From Sphaerolaimus hirsutus (taxonomy: Eukaryota; Nematoda; Chromadorea; Monhysterida; Sphaerolaimidae): 64,000 nucleotides of DNA. Shown here piece after piece: positions 56,601 through 64,000 of this stretch. The notes under the pieces were generated by a model that worked only from the letters and a program-made list of their open reading frames with translations, did no database searches and was not told where the DNA came from. The stretch lies in NCBI GenBank assembly GCA_964036195.1, contig OZ038450.1:24953208-25017207 (forward strand), given 5' to 3'. Numbering within the stretch: position 1 is the stretch's first letter; the number at the start of each line of letters is the position of its first letter. The translations under genes and the position numbers were made by a program.

Positions 56601-59600
56601 GAGTCGAGTCGGTACCCAATTTTACCTTCGAGTCACGAGTCGAGTCGAGTTCGAGCCTCAGGTACAAACCCTGTTCTAACACGACACAATCATTGTTTTT
56701 AACATGTGTTCTGCGTTTCCCGGACCACAAACCGCAGCTTTTGTCATTTACGTTATCTATACACGATATTTGGGGGGGGGGTATTTCGAGGGAGGTTTAT
56801 TAATTCATAGAGTCCATTTTGAGGGGGGTATTTCAAGGAAATGCAAATACGGTATGCAACTGCAAATGCAATTAAATGCAAGCAAAAACATAACATGTCA
56901 AAGTGAAATGAAAAATTAAAAATGGGGATATTTACTCATTGTGGGCATTTTGAGGGGATATTTTAAGGAAATACGGTATATCACATGTGCTAATGACTAC
57001 AATAATTATATTATAAAGGCCCTGATTATTTAGTGTTACTCTTTCAGGCCATAATCAGAAAAATTCAGTGGCCAAATGGATGGACAATTATAACAAGAGG
57101 ATTCGAGGTGTGTCAGTTGCAAGATTTATTCATCCTTCATACCATGCAAAATGGCTAAACTTGCAAAAACTGGATTTTTCCACTAAACGTCACGTCCACG
57201 TGCATAAATGTGCTTTAACTGCACAAAATCAGAATACCGTACTGGCTTGGTTTTGAACCCCAGGGACTGTATTTTTTCACAAAGCTCTAGTGGAACTCAA
57301 TTGGAGCATGGTATAATACTCAATTCTAGCATGGTTTTGTATTATTTCATAAGGCATTTATTATATATTTTCTTCCATTATAGATAACACTCCACTCGAC
57401 GTACTTTTTGGAAGTCATTGTTCTACGGGATTTTTGTACAAATGTGAATACTTAAACTTGGCACATGTCCAAGTTTCTTGCATCTCATGCAAACAAGTTT
57501 AAAGACGCACAATTTCTGTCCGCGTCACCGATAGGTATTGGCCGTGGAATCCAATTAAGCGACCACAAATGGCGACCCACGTACTAGTTGAAACTTCTGT
57601 TTACCTTATCGCATTCCGCGGCCGTTATCGGTGACGCGAACAGAAATCATGTGTCTTTAATCTTTTTGGTATGAAATGCTAGGAATTTGGACGTGTGCCA
57701 AATTCATATGTACTTATTTAGAGGAATCTGTCTGGGCTGCGACAATAAGATCCGACCTAAGTCCTTACAATCCCACTTTCTGTAACGATGTGTCTATCAA
57801 ATTCATATCGTTCTCTTATAAAAAGTCGGATTGAATCTGCCCATTCAAGTTTGAATTAAATAACATGTCATTGGTAACCAAGGGCCGAATCACTGATTCG
57901 TTTCATGTCCGCCGAGTTTATCAATAAACATATTTTCGTAGATACCATATTAACTCAAATTATCCCCCCTTTAATTACCCCCTCGAATTAACACCCCCTC
58001 AAAATGGGATGGGGAAACCCCCCCCCTCAAAATACACACCCCCTCCAGAATGATGTACATCATGTATGCAACGATGGAAAAAACACAGAAATTGAACACA
58101 GAAACTCATTGAGTTTCTGTGTTTTTGTTTTACACAGAAACACGGAAACTCATAAATTTTGAAAAACTCAAAACTCAAATGAGTTTTTTTTTGGAGAACA
58201 CAGAAACACAGAAACACGGAAACACAGAAAAGTTTTTTTGAGTTTTTGTGTTTTTTTCAGTGAAGCGGTTGAATGCACATCAATACAGTTAAACTAAACA
58301 AGATAAGATAAGTATGTATAGTATGTAAATATGTACATAATGTATTCATATTTTATAATGGTACAAAAAAGAAATTCAAGATGGCATGCACATCTCATGG
58401 TGGATTTGACAATTTAAGTTTCGACATTTAAGTATACCTTAGTACCTTGAATTAACCCCCCTCAAAATGGACTGGTGAAATAATAGGCCCCTCCCCTCCC
58501 TCGAAATAGCCCCCTCCGGGATGATGTACATCATGTATCCAATGTACTTGATGTATTTATTACTGCTAATTTGCATCGCAGCTACACATAGACTGTACTA
58601 GGTTGTGTAGCTATCTACATGTTTATTTCAAATATATCCTTTTTGTACACATTTATAACCTGTTTTGAGTGCGTAAATGCCTACTATTTTCTATGATCCT
58701 TACAAAACTTTCTGATGAAAAAATAAACCGCCATGGGGGTATTTCAAAATAAATGGTAGTTGTAGTTCAAGTCAATTTCGTAGTCTTCCATACAGTGCAC
58801 ATCCATTGAAGAATTTTGGAGTACGGCGTAAATTGTGGTTTCTGGGCATTTTGTTGCTGGTGTTGTGATGTTGATGTCCTCATTGTGGACATTTTTAAGG
58901 ACTTTTTTGACACTTGAATGAATACACAATTGTTATGTGGGGTTAAAACATGTGTAAAACCAATATTTTATAAGAAAACCATTGTTTCCAGATCGAAATG
59001 CTGTAAATCGAAATTTTTTTGGGGAAAACTCGAATTTTTTGGAAAAAAAAACTCAAGTTTTTTTAGAAAAAAAACTCAAAAAACTCGAGTTTTTACAAAA
59101 AACACAGAAATAAAAACAGAGTTACTCAAGTTTTTTTTGAGAAAAAAACTCAAAACACAGGTATTCGTTTTTGAAAAACTCAAAACACAGAAAGTGTTTT
59201 TTTTTGGAGAACTTACCCATCGTTGCATGTATGCAATGTACAGTATTGCCTCGAAATACCTGCGTTATAAATAAATATATGCTATATATTTGGACATTAG
59301 CTACATAACTGTAGCTGCGAGTGATACAAATTAGCGGTAATAAATACATCATGTACATTGCATACATGCTGTACATCATTCCTGGTGGGGTTTTTTTTTG
59401 GGGGGGGGGTTATTATTTCCCCAGCCCATTTTGAGGGGAGTTAACTCGAAAAGGGGTTCATTCAGGGGGATAATTCGAGGTAATACAGTACAAGATGTAT
59501 TTATTACAGCAAATTTGCATTGCAGCTACACATACCGTAAAATGTAAATCCTCAAATAAGTCCCCCCTCGAATAACACTCCCCTGCTGTGAGCGTGAGGA

Positions 59601-62600
59601 AAAAAATGCCTCACCTTAAATAACTCCCCCTCTGATCGATGCCCCAAATGCATCATGTCTCATAAAAAAATTTGATGAAGGCATACAGATCAAACTAGCC
59701 GTGGTCATTAATGCAAATGCGGTGCAGCTTGCGTGCCATGAAAAACACAAAATCATGTTTTACATATGGCGGCGACGTACGCTCTTATGTGTGCACTGTT
59801 TAGGCAGTGCCGATGAACACAAATTTTAGTTGTTAATGGGTGAAAAAATCTTATGAAAGCTTAATACAATGGATTTACAAACTTAAGTTAACTTGTTCAC
59901 AAAAATCAATTGTCCACAAATTGTCCTGATTATTTTGACAAAACGATAACCCCTGTTTGAGGTACCCCTCCCCTCAAAATGGGCTGGGGAAAAAATAAAC
60001 ACCCCCCCTCAAAGTACCCCCCAAATACAGTGTAAACAGTAAGTATACACAACAAACACCACCGTGTGTGATCTGTATAATGCAGAACACACGTTAAAAC
60101 TAATGACTGAGTGACATGTGGACACGGTTTATGCACATACCGTATTTCCTCAAAATATACCCCCTCGAAATACCCCCGCCTCGAGGTACCCCCCGCAAAA
60201 TGGCCACTATGAATTTGTCACCCCCCTCGTTTAACCCCCCTCAAAATTTTCACTATGAAACAATCACCCCCGGAGGGGGGGGGGTATTTCGAGGAAATGC
60301 ACTATACAGTTATATACCTATGTCCATAAACACTTATACATCTGTATCATTAGTGCATTTTTCTACGTAAAATTTCTAGCGAAATAATGCCCCCCCCCTC
60401 AAATACCCCCCTCGAATTAACCACCCCTCAAATGTGCAGGTGAAATAACAAACCCCCATGGGGATAATTTGAGGTAATATGGTAGTTTGTGTAACAATCT
60501 ACATTTTTATGACCACATATACCCTGTTTGGACACATTAATTACCTGTTTTGGAGATGCAAATGCTTACTATTTACTACGATCCTTGTGAAAATTTCTGA
60601 CGAAGTAATACCCCCCCCCCTCGAATAAACCTTCATGGGTGAAATAATAAATCCCCATTATTTAAAGGTAATACAGTATATTGATTACAGTGGTTATACA
60701 AACACCTTCCTGATCAAGTCCAGCCCCCTATTTTTATTTTCACTTCGCATGCCCTATCTCCAGTTGTGGGAGTGGTGGAAAGCTTATACTTGTGGGGTAT
60801 ATAGGTGCAACCCCCCACTACCCCTCATGAATAAATCGGGCAGCCGCAACTCCGCTGTATACGTGAAAACTTTTATGGCGCTTTCACTGTCCCGCACAGG
60901 TCTGGCCTCCAGTTTCTTTCTTATGCTATGACTTGAGAAAGGGGCGTCAGATGCCAATAACGCCACGGGAAAATGGCGCTATGTGCTAATGACCTTCTCA
61001 GATGGCGCCAGTGCCATGGCACCATTCCATCACTAATCCCGATGCCTAAATTTTTATTCACTATCCCAAACCTTAAATTTTAAAAGGCTTTTGTTCGCTT
61101 TTATTTTGTGACAAACTTGACCCGCTGGTTTAGGGTGTTTTATAGAGAAAGGTTCAAGGTTCCAAGTTGCATAAAGAACTATACCCCAAAAATGCCTCCA
61201 TTAGAAAATTTTGACACTTTTTGTTCCTCTGATGGCATAATTTTGGCATCATAAAGTTCACCCCAAGTAAATTTTCTAAAGCTGGAATTAGAGCTCAGCG
61301 TCGATTCAACGTGAAATGACAATGTAAAATGATGTCGTAAAATTAAATACACGAGTGTGGATCATGCTACGGGTCTACAATTTTCTAAGGATAATATATG
61401 AATCAATACCTTAATCGTGTCCAATACTGAGTGTTATCAGCCACAACTAGAGCGAATTGAAAAATTCAATTTTTATCATTTTACCTCATCATTTTACATC
61501 AGGGAACGAATTTTACATTTCATGTCAACGATTGCAAGCAACCATTACGGTATTGATTCATATATTATCCTTAGAAAATTGTAGACCCGTAGCATGATCC
61601 ACACTCGTGTAATAAATTTTACGACGTCATTTTACGTCGTCATTTCACGTCGAATCGACGCTGAGCTCTAATTCCGGCTTAATGGAGGCGTTTTAGAGGT
61701 AAAGTTTTTCACGCAGCTTGGAACCTTATACCCCCCTGTTAAAAACATCCTAAATCAGCGTGTGAAGTGTGTAAAAAATAAAAGCAAAAAGTGCATTTTT
61801 CAATTTGCAAAGTTCTTTTACTTGTCTGCTGAATAGGGGGTGGGTGTTTGTGGAATGTTCGTGACTTAGGGCCATGGCACTGACGCCATTTGAGGTAGCC
61901 AAGTGATGCCACATCATAGCACCTACCGTATTTGCTTGAATAGTTCCCCCTTGAATAATTCCCCCCCCCCCCTCGAATAATCCCCCCTGTAAGACGAGTG
62001 GGGAAATAATAATTCCCCCTCGAATAATCCCCCCTTTAACGATTTGATTAATTTGTCATACCTAATTTTAACAAAAATGGCACGTTATTGTGTTTATAAG
62101 GCACATATCATGAAATGAGTTGATGGAAACATGCTTGAAAATTTTGAAAAAATAATTCCCCCCTTGAATAATTCCCCCCTCGAATAATTCCCCCCTCAAA
62201 AAATGTCCGACGAAATAATAATCCCCCAGGGGGATTATTCAAGCAAATACGGTATATCCTGTGGCGTTATTGGGGGCCAGACCCCTTTTTCAAGCCATAG
62301 CGTAAGAAATAAACTGGGGGCCAGACCTGTGCAGGACAGTGAAAATGCTGCAAATTTTTTTCACATATATGGCGACCCCCTCTATAGTGAGTCGCCGCTG
62401 CCCCGTGAGCCGCTGCCCCATTTATTCATGAGGGGTAGGGGGGTTTGCACATATATACCCCACAAGTATTAGCTTTCCACCCCTCCCACAACCAGAGATA
62501 GGGTGTGAGAAGTGAAAATAAAAATAGGGGGCTGGAGTTGATCGGGAAGGTGTGTATATTTACTGTATTACCTCGAATTATCCCCCCCCCTTGAATTAAC

Positions 62601-63775
62601 CCCGCTCAAAATGGGCTGGGGAAATAATAACCCCCCCTCGAAATACCCCTCCTCCCGAATGATCTGTATCATGTATGCAATGTACATGATGTATTTATTA
62701 CTACTTATTTGCATCGCAGCTACACTTATACGCTCATTTGTGTACAGATGTACATCTTTAGCCCCAATATAACCTATTTTCTCACATTTATTACTGTTTT
62801 TGTGTAAGAAAAAGCATATTCTTTACTATGAAATTCACAAAAATTTCTGGCGAAATAATAGAACCCCCCTCAAATAAACCCCCCCTCAAGTTAACCCCCC
62901 TCAAATTTTGCTGGTGAGATAATAAACCCACATGGGGGTATTTCGAGTTAATACGGTATATCAATTGTATCCATTTGTTTCACGTTTCAAAAATACTTCC
63001 AGAAAATGTAACTAAAGCTTTTCTAAGCCTGAGAATGTCTACTAAGAAGTTGATAGTTAAATGGAGGGAAAGATTCACAACATAAATTTTCAGAAAACAA
63101 ATTATCATACTGTATTTGTTTGAATCGGGTTTGAACCAGGTTTTAAAACTGAACCAGGTTTGAACCATAATTCTGCTAATGAAATTTTATTACGGTAGCA
63201 CCCACTGTCCCATAAACAGCTAACGAAAATTTCACTTTTAACCAATTTTTCTGTTAAACACAATTTTTTTTGTAAACAACATAACCTCTAAAATGCTTCT
63301 ATTTATAATGAAATGAATGAAAATGAAAATGATTTTCTTTTTTGGGGTGAATGAAAATGTAAATTTTGTCAATTTTGTTCCTGTTATGATCTCATTATGA
63401 CATCATAATGTTCATCCCAGATAAATTTCCTCATGAAAGCATTTTAGACTAGTGATGGGAGAGTGCCATGGCGCTTTTGGCATTTGGCGCCATTATGCTG
63501 TGGCGCTATTGGCGCTTGGCGCCGCTGTTGGGAAAAGAGCCGTGGCGCTTTTGGCACTTGGCAGTGGCATCTATAAACGCGCATTAGTTGGCATAAATGC
63601 TTCTCTGTAGCATCGCCTGAAAAATGCATGATTACACACTTTGGAAAGTTATGCATGGTATGGTAGTGTGTGTATATTCTCAAAAGCACTCGTTTTTGGA
63701 ACCATTTCTGTTCAACCATTTCAGGCATGTATGGCTGAGTTCCCAAATGCTGGTGGAGATCAGAAAACAAAGAAT
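47516..63775 (+). CDS. secreted Kunitz-like / Thr-rich / vWA-domain protein gene; 3' end outside the window
   Basis: Seven exons with GT-AG borders and matching phases are proposed: 47516-47630, 48098-48253, 52768-52862, 53079-53139, 53542-53696, 57048-57107, 63725-63775. They encode a signal peptide, a cysteine pattern like a Kunitz domain, a TTVMTTTRATAAPTTT linker, and about two thirds of a von Willebrand factor A domain. The vWA part begins ICDTNVNL-IFLLDGSGSV (MIDAS DxSxS), followed by FRVAVIIFGT, WPNGWTII and AEFPNAGGDQKTKN. The next vWA strand (usually VLxxLTDG) must lie to the right of the window. The vWA exons are intact and mutually supporting. The link to the first two exons is weaker, because exon 2 has an in-frame TGA (48193-48195). 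Secreted vWA proteins act in extracellular matrix and adhesion; the exact role is unknown. Confidence 0.65.
47872..48006. repeat. GCGCCA-type element in intron 1 of the Kunitz/vWA gene
   Basis: GACGCCTTTGGCGTTTGGC, GCGCCAATGGCGCC and AGGCGCTTTTCCTATCAC. Decayed. Confidence 0.5.
48098..48253 (+). pseudogene. Kunitz/vWA gene exon 2: Kunitz-like, with in-frame TGA
   Basis: Cysteines occur as WCEQVAIQC, then DQCETAC with a preceding HTF, the spacing and Phe seen around C3-C6 of BPTI/Kunitz domains. A TGA at 48193-48195 interrupts the frame four codons after the fourth cysteine, and the spacing is one codon longer than usual there. The gaps between the earlier cysteines are also longer than in classic Kunitz domains. 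The phase-1 donor at 48254 (GTGCAG) fits exon 3. This could be a decayed domain, a sequencing error, or an exon skipped in the real transcript. Confidence 0.45.
48642..49701. mobile_element. fold-back element with arms of about 300 nt, split by a hAT-type MITE
   Basis: CCAGATTTAATTCTCCCTAC at the left is repeated, inverted, at 49680-49701. Long inverted similarity continues inward (ATTTTGTAGTATAGGGCATC, GGCCCGGAAATAACGATTTC). The outer flanks CCCTGGGA and CGCCTGGGG suggest CTGGNNCCAG-like ends. The right arm is interrupted by 49122-49552. Confidence 0.75.
49122..49552. mobile_element. hAT-type MITE with perfect 8-bp duplication
   Basis: CAGGGACGTATCCAGG to CCTTGGATATGGCCCTG with exact TATTGCAA duplications (49114-49121, 49553-49560). 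Contains GCGCCA motifs and AATTGCGCGCTTGCGCGCAA. Confidence 0.9.
49713..50156. mobile_element. GGGATC-array MITE, intact
   Basis: GGGTTCAAACGGGATTGACT to GATCCCGTTTGAACCC, TA on both sides (49711-49712, 50157-50158). 444 bp with the same middle as the copy at 30844. Confidence 0.85.
50232..52645. mobile_element. CCGTATTT-family element, 2.4 kb, containing fold-back E3
   Basis: CCGTATTTCCTCGAAATACC to ATAATTCGGGGAAATACGG, TA on both sides (50230-50231, 52646-52647). Inside, 50396-50750 begins GTCGGCGGACATTTCACCC and has a 114-codon open frame of unknown meaning, possibly another repeat. This is followed by E3. Confidence 0.7.
50752..52202. mobile_element. concentric fold-back element E3 (three rings)
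   Basis: Outer ends AACACCTTCCCGGACAAGTT and its complement. Second ring: CCCAAACAAGTACACCACCC near 50956 with its complement near 51978. Third ring: GTCCCAAGCAAGTTCACCAC near 51158 with its complement near 51775. The palindromic centre is about 51320-51650. No protein-coding signal. Confidence 0.8.
52768..52862 (+). CDS. Kunitz/vWA gene exon 3: Thr-rich linker and start of vWA
   Basis: GKPTTVMTTTRATAAPTTTL is a mucin-like linker. It is followed by RICDTNVNL, the usual cysteine and first strand before a vWA MIDAS motif. Phase 1 in, phase 0 out. It ends CTG directly before the MITE GTGCCAG. Confidence 0.75.
52863..53078 (+). mobile_element. MITE that is the whole intron between vWA exons (candidate introner)
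   Basis: 216 nt. Starts GTGCCAGTTCCGCAAATTGA and ends CAATTTGTGGAACTGGCCCCAG (its inverted counterpart). The interior is GAAGTGAAATGGCAAAAGTG and complement, as in the copies at 4946 and 29603. Unspliced, the frame hits TAG at 52884-52886. Spliced, it gives VNL-IFLLDGSGSV. Confidence 0.85.
53079..53139 (+). CDS. vWA exon with MIDAS motif
   Basis: IFLLDGSGSVNLFGRKDNFN contains the DxSxS metal-binding motif. Donor GTATGT in phase 1 gives FNKFVL with the next exon. Confidence 0.8.
53140..53541. other. intron of the vWA gene
   Basis: T-rich, beginning GTATGTGG and ending TTATACTTCAG. No repeat was recognised. Confidence 0.6.
53542..53696 (+). CDS. vWA exon, central strands
   Basis: KFVLNSTAEVVG and KFGNFRVAVIIFGTIPDVKG match the alpha-1/beta-2 part of vWA domains (RVAVIxF). 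Phase 1 in, phase 0 out at CAG|GTGGGT. Confidence 0.8.
54550..55390. repeat. fold-back element with 23-bp minisatellites
   Basis: TGATTTTCACCAATGTACAC and AAAATGATCAGAATCACGTG near 54740 recur inverted near 55210-55260. Between them are tandem units like CACTATTAGCATTTTGTCTG at 54825-54905 and 55075-55170. Confidence 0.6.
56500..56690. repeat. CGAGTC-motif element
   Basis: Repeated CGAGTCGAGT in both orientations between GGAACCCCGGCTCGAAATTT and TTCGAGCCTCAGGTACAAAC then CCTG. It resembles the other GGGTT-ended low-complexity elements in plan. Confidence 0.5.
57048..57107 (+). CDS. vWA exon, WPNGWT segment
   Basis: AIIRKIQWPNGWTIITRGFE corresponds to the vWA segment before helix 3 (usually I..I.Y.GG.T.T..AL). 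Acceptor CTCTTTCAG, phase 0 at both ends, donor GAG|GTGTGT. Confidence 0.7.
58070..59215. repeat. two ACACAGAAACTC-motif elements
   Basis: 58070-58260 and 58970-59215 are built from ACACAGAAACTC, GAGTTTCTGTGTTTT and GAAAAACTCAAAACACAG in both orientations. Terminal sequences are unclear. A CCGTATTT-family fragment lies between them. Confidence 0.5.
60140..60303. mobile_element. CCGTATTT-family MITE
   Basis: CCGTATTTCCTCAAAATATA to GTATTTCGAGGAAATGCACTA, TA at the left. Confidence 0.6.
60701..62553. mobile_element. concentric fold-back element E4 (two rings)
   Basis: AACACCTTCCTGATCAAGTC to the complement GAGTTGATCGGGAAGGTGTG. Inner ring CTGTCCCGCACAGGTCTGGC (near 60888) with complement GGGCCAGACCTGTGCAGGAC (near 62320). 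The palindromic centre is about 61080-61800. Contains a GCGCCA element (60938-61036) and a CCGTATTT-family MITE (61926-62252). Confidence 0.7.
61926..62252. mobile_element. CCGTATTT-family MITE nested in E4
   Basis: CCGTATTTGCTTGAATAGTT to GGATTATTCAAGCAAATACGG with TA flanks (61924-61925, 62253-62254). Confidence 0.8.
62563..62956. mobile_element. CCGTATTT-family MITE
   Basis: CTGTATTACCTCGAATTATC to GTATTTCGAGTTAATACGG with TA flanks (62561-62562, 62957-62958). It begins right after E4. Confidence 0.75.
63451..63570. repeat. GCGCCA-rich element
   Basis: TAGTGATGGGAGAGTGCCAT then GGCGCTTTTGGCATTTGGCG and GGCGCTATTGGCGCTTGGCG. Confidence 0.65.
63725..63775 (+). CDS. vWA exon, helix before the next strand (last exon in the window)
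   Basis: ACMAEFPNAGGDQKTKN is the usual vWA segment that precedes the VLxxLTDG strand. Acceptor TTTCAG, phase 0, donor AAT|GTATGT. The continuation is outside the window. Confidence 0.7.
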
Positions 63776-63851
63776 GTATGTTGGCTTTATTTTGATTTTA
63801 TTAAGTTTCGTCAGAGACATTTTTTCACGTTTCACTGGCCAAGCTGTAAAC

Positions 63852-63985
63852 ACCAGAGTTGTTAAAATACAGGTATTTTTCGAAAGTGTAAATACACTTT
63901 GAGTATAGATACTGTAAGCATAAGGTATTTTTAAAATACCTAGGAAAGTGTAAAAAAGTGTAAGCGTAAAAATTTTTAAGAGAGA
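63852..63985. repeat. AAGCGTAAATAC element, fourth copy
   Basis: GTTGTTAAAATACAGGTATT, then AAAGTGTAAATACACTTTGA and GGTATTTTTAAAATACCTAG, as in the copy at 40805. Confidence 0.65.
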
Positions 63986-64000
63986 GTGCTCTTGCTGTTC

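Larger units (their letters stand above)
53697..57047. other. 3.35-kb intron of the vWA gene
   Basis: Contains TTTTA-rich DNA (about 53990-54290) and a fold-back with minisatellites (54550-55390). It also holds a 109-codon unrecognised open frame (56038-56367), a CGAGTC-rich element (about 56500-56690) and CCGTATTT-family fragments (56775-56995). Confidence 0.5.
57108..63724. other. 6.6-kb intron of the vWA gene filled with repeats
   Basis: Holds an inverted copy of the GCGTCACCGATA / CGGCGGACAT repeat (about 57490-57920) and ACACAGAAACTC-type elements (58070-58260, 58970-59215). CCGTATTT-family elements and fragments lie at 57945-58750, 59370-60305, 61926 and 62563. Fold-back E4 is at 60701-62553 and a GCGCCA element at 63451-63570. 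No exon was recognised. Confidence 0.5.

Noticed and set aside
1-64000. tRNA, rRNA or other classical RNA genes
   Set aside because: Read by eye only; no cloverleaf with conserved T-loop and A/B boxes was noticed, and the many hairpins are MITEs.

Overview
The window is nuclear DNA from an invertebrate animal. It has intron-rich genes with GT-AG introns, GC-rich exons in AT-rich surroundings, and a very heavy load of short inverted-repeat DNA transposons. The species cannot be fixed from the sequence. An arthropod is possible but not shown.

Genes, all on the + strand. (1) Positions 1-276 look like the 3' end of an unrecognised gene. (2) Positions 5597-34160 hold a complete 35-exon gene for WDR19/IFT144, a subunit of the intraflagellar transport complex A in cilia. 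The exons join in frame to about 1377 residues: WD40 propellers, then a TPR-like region, then a cysteine-rich zinc-binding tail. A perfect RFX X-box lies 221 bp upstream of the ATG, as expected for a ciliary gene. (3) From 47516 past the right edge is an incomplete secreted-protein gene: signal peptide, Kunitz-like exon with an in-frame TGA, Thr-rich linker, and a von Willebrand factor A (vWA) domain. The vWA domain is spread over five exons (52768-63775) and its last part lies outside the window.

Transposons fill most of the rest. There are two related PIF/Harbinger elements (20678-24474 in WDR19 intron 22, and 34342-37735 just 3' of WDR19) and a more diverged third one (44874-47019). Short MITEs carry the same ends as the first two. 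Other families are: TA-flanked MITEs with CCGTATTTCCTCG ends; TA-flanked MITEs with GGGTTCAAACG ends and GGGATC or ATCGAT arrays; hAT-type MITEs with 8-bp duplications; MULE-like MITEs with 9-bp duplications; GCGCCA-rich elements; two families ending in CTGGNGCCAG; and concentric fold-back elements with AACACCTTCC ends. Many are nested.

The most interesting signal is that two introns in two different genes coincide end to end with MITEs of the CTGGTGCCAG families: WDR19 intron 6 and the vWA intron at 52863-53078. The exon ends CTG, the intron opens with the MITE terminus GTGCCA, and it closes on the opposite terminus (...CAG). In the vWA gene, removing the MITE exactly restores the metal-binding DGSGS strand. 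This looks like introner-type intron gain by a MITE. Two other strong signals are sister MITE families in which one internal hexamer has been replaced throughout, and fold-back elements built of one, two or three concentric rings.
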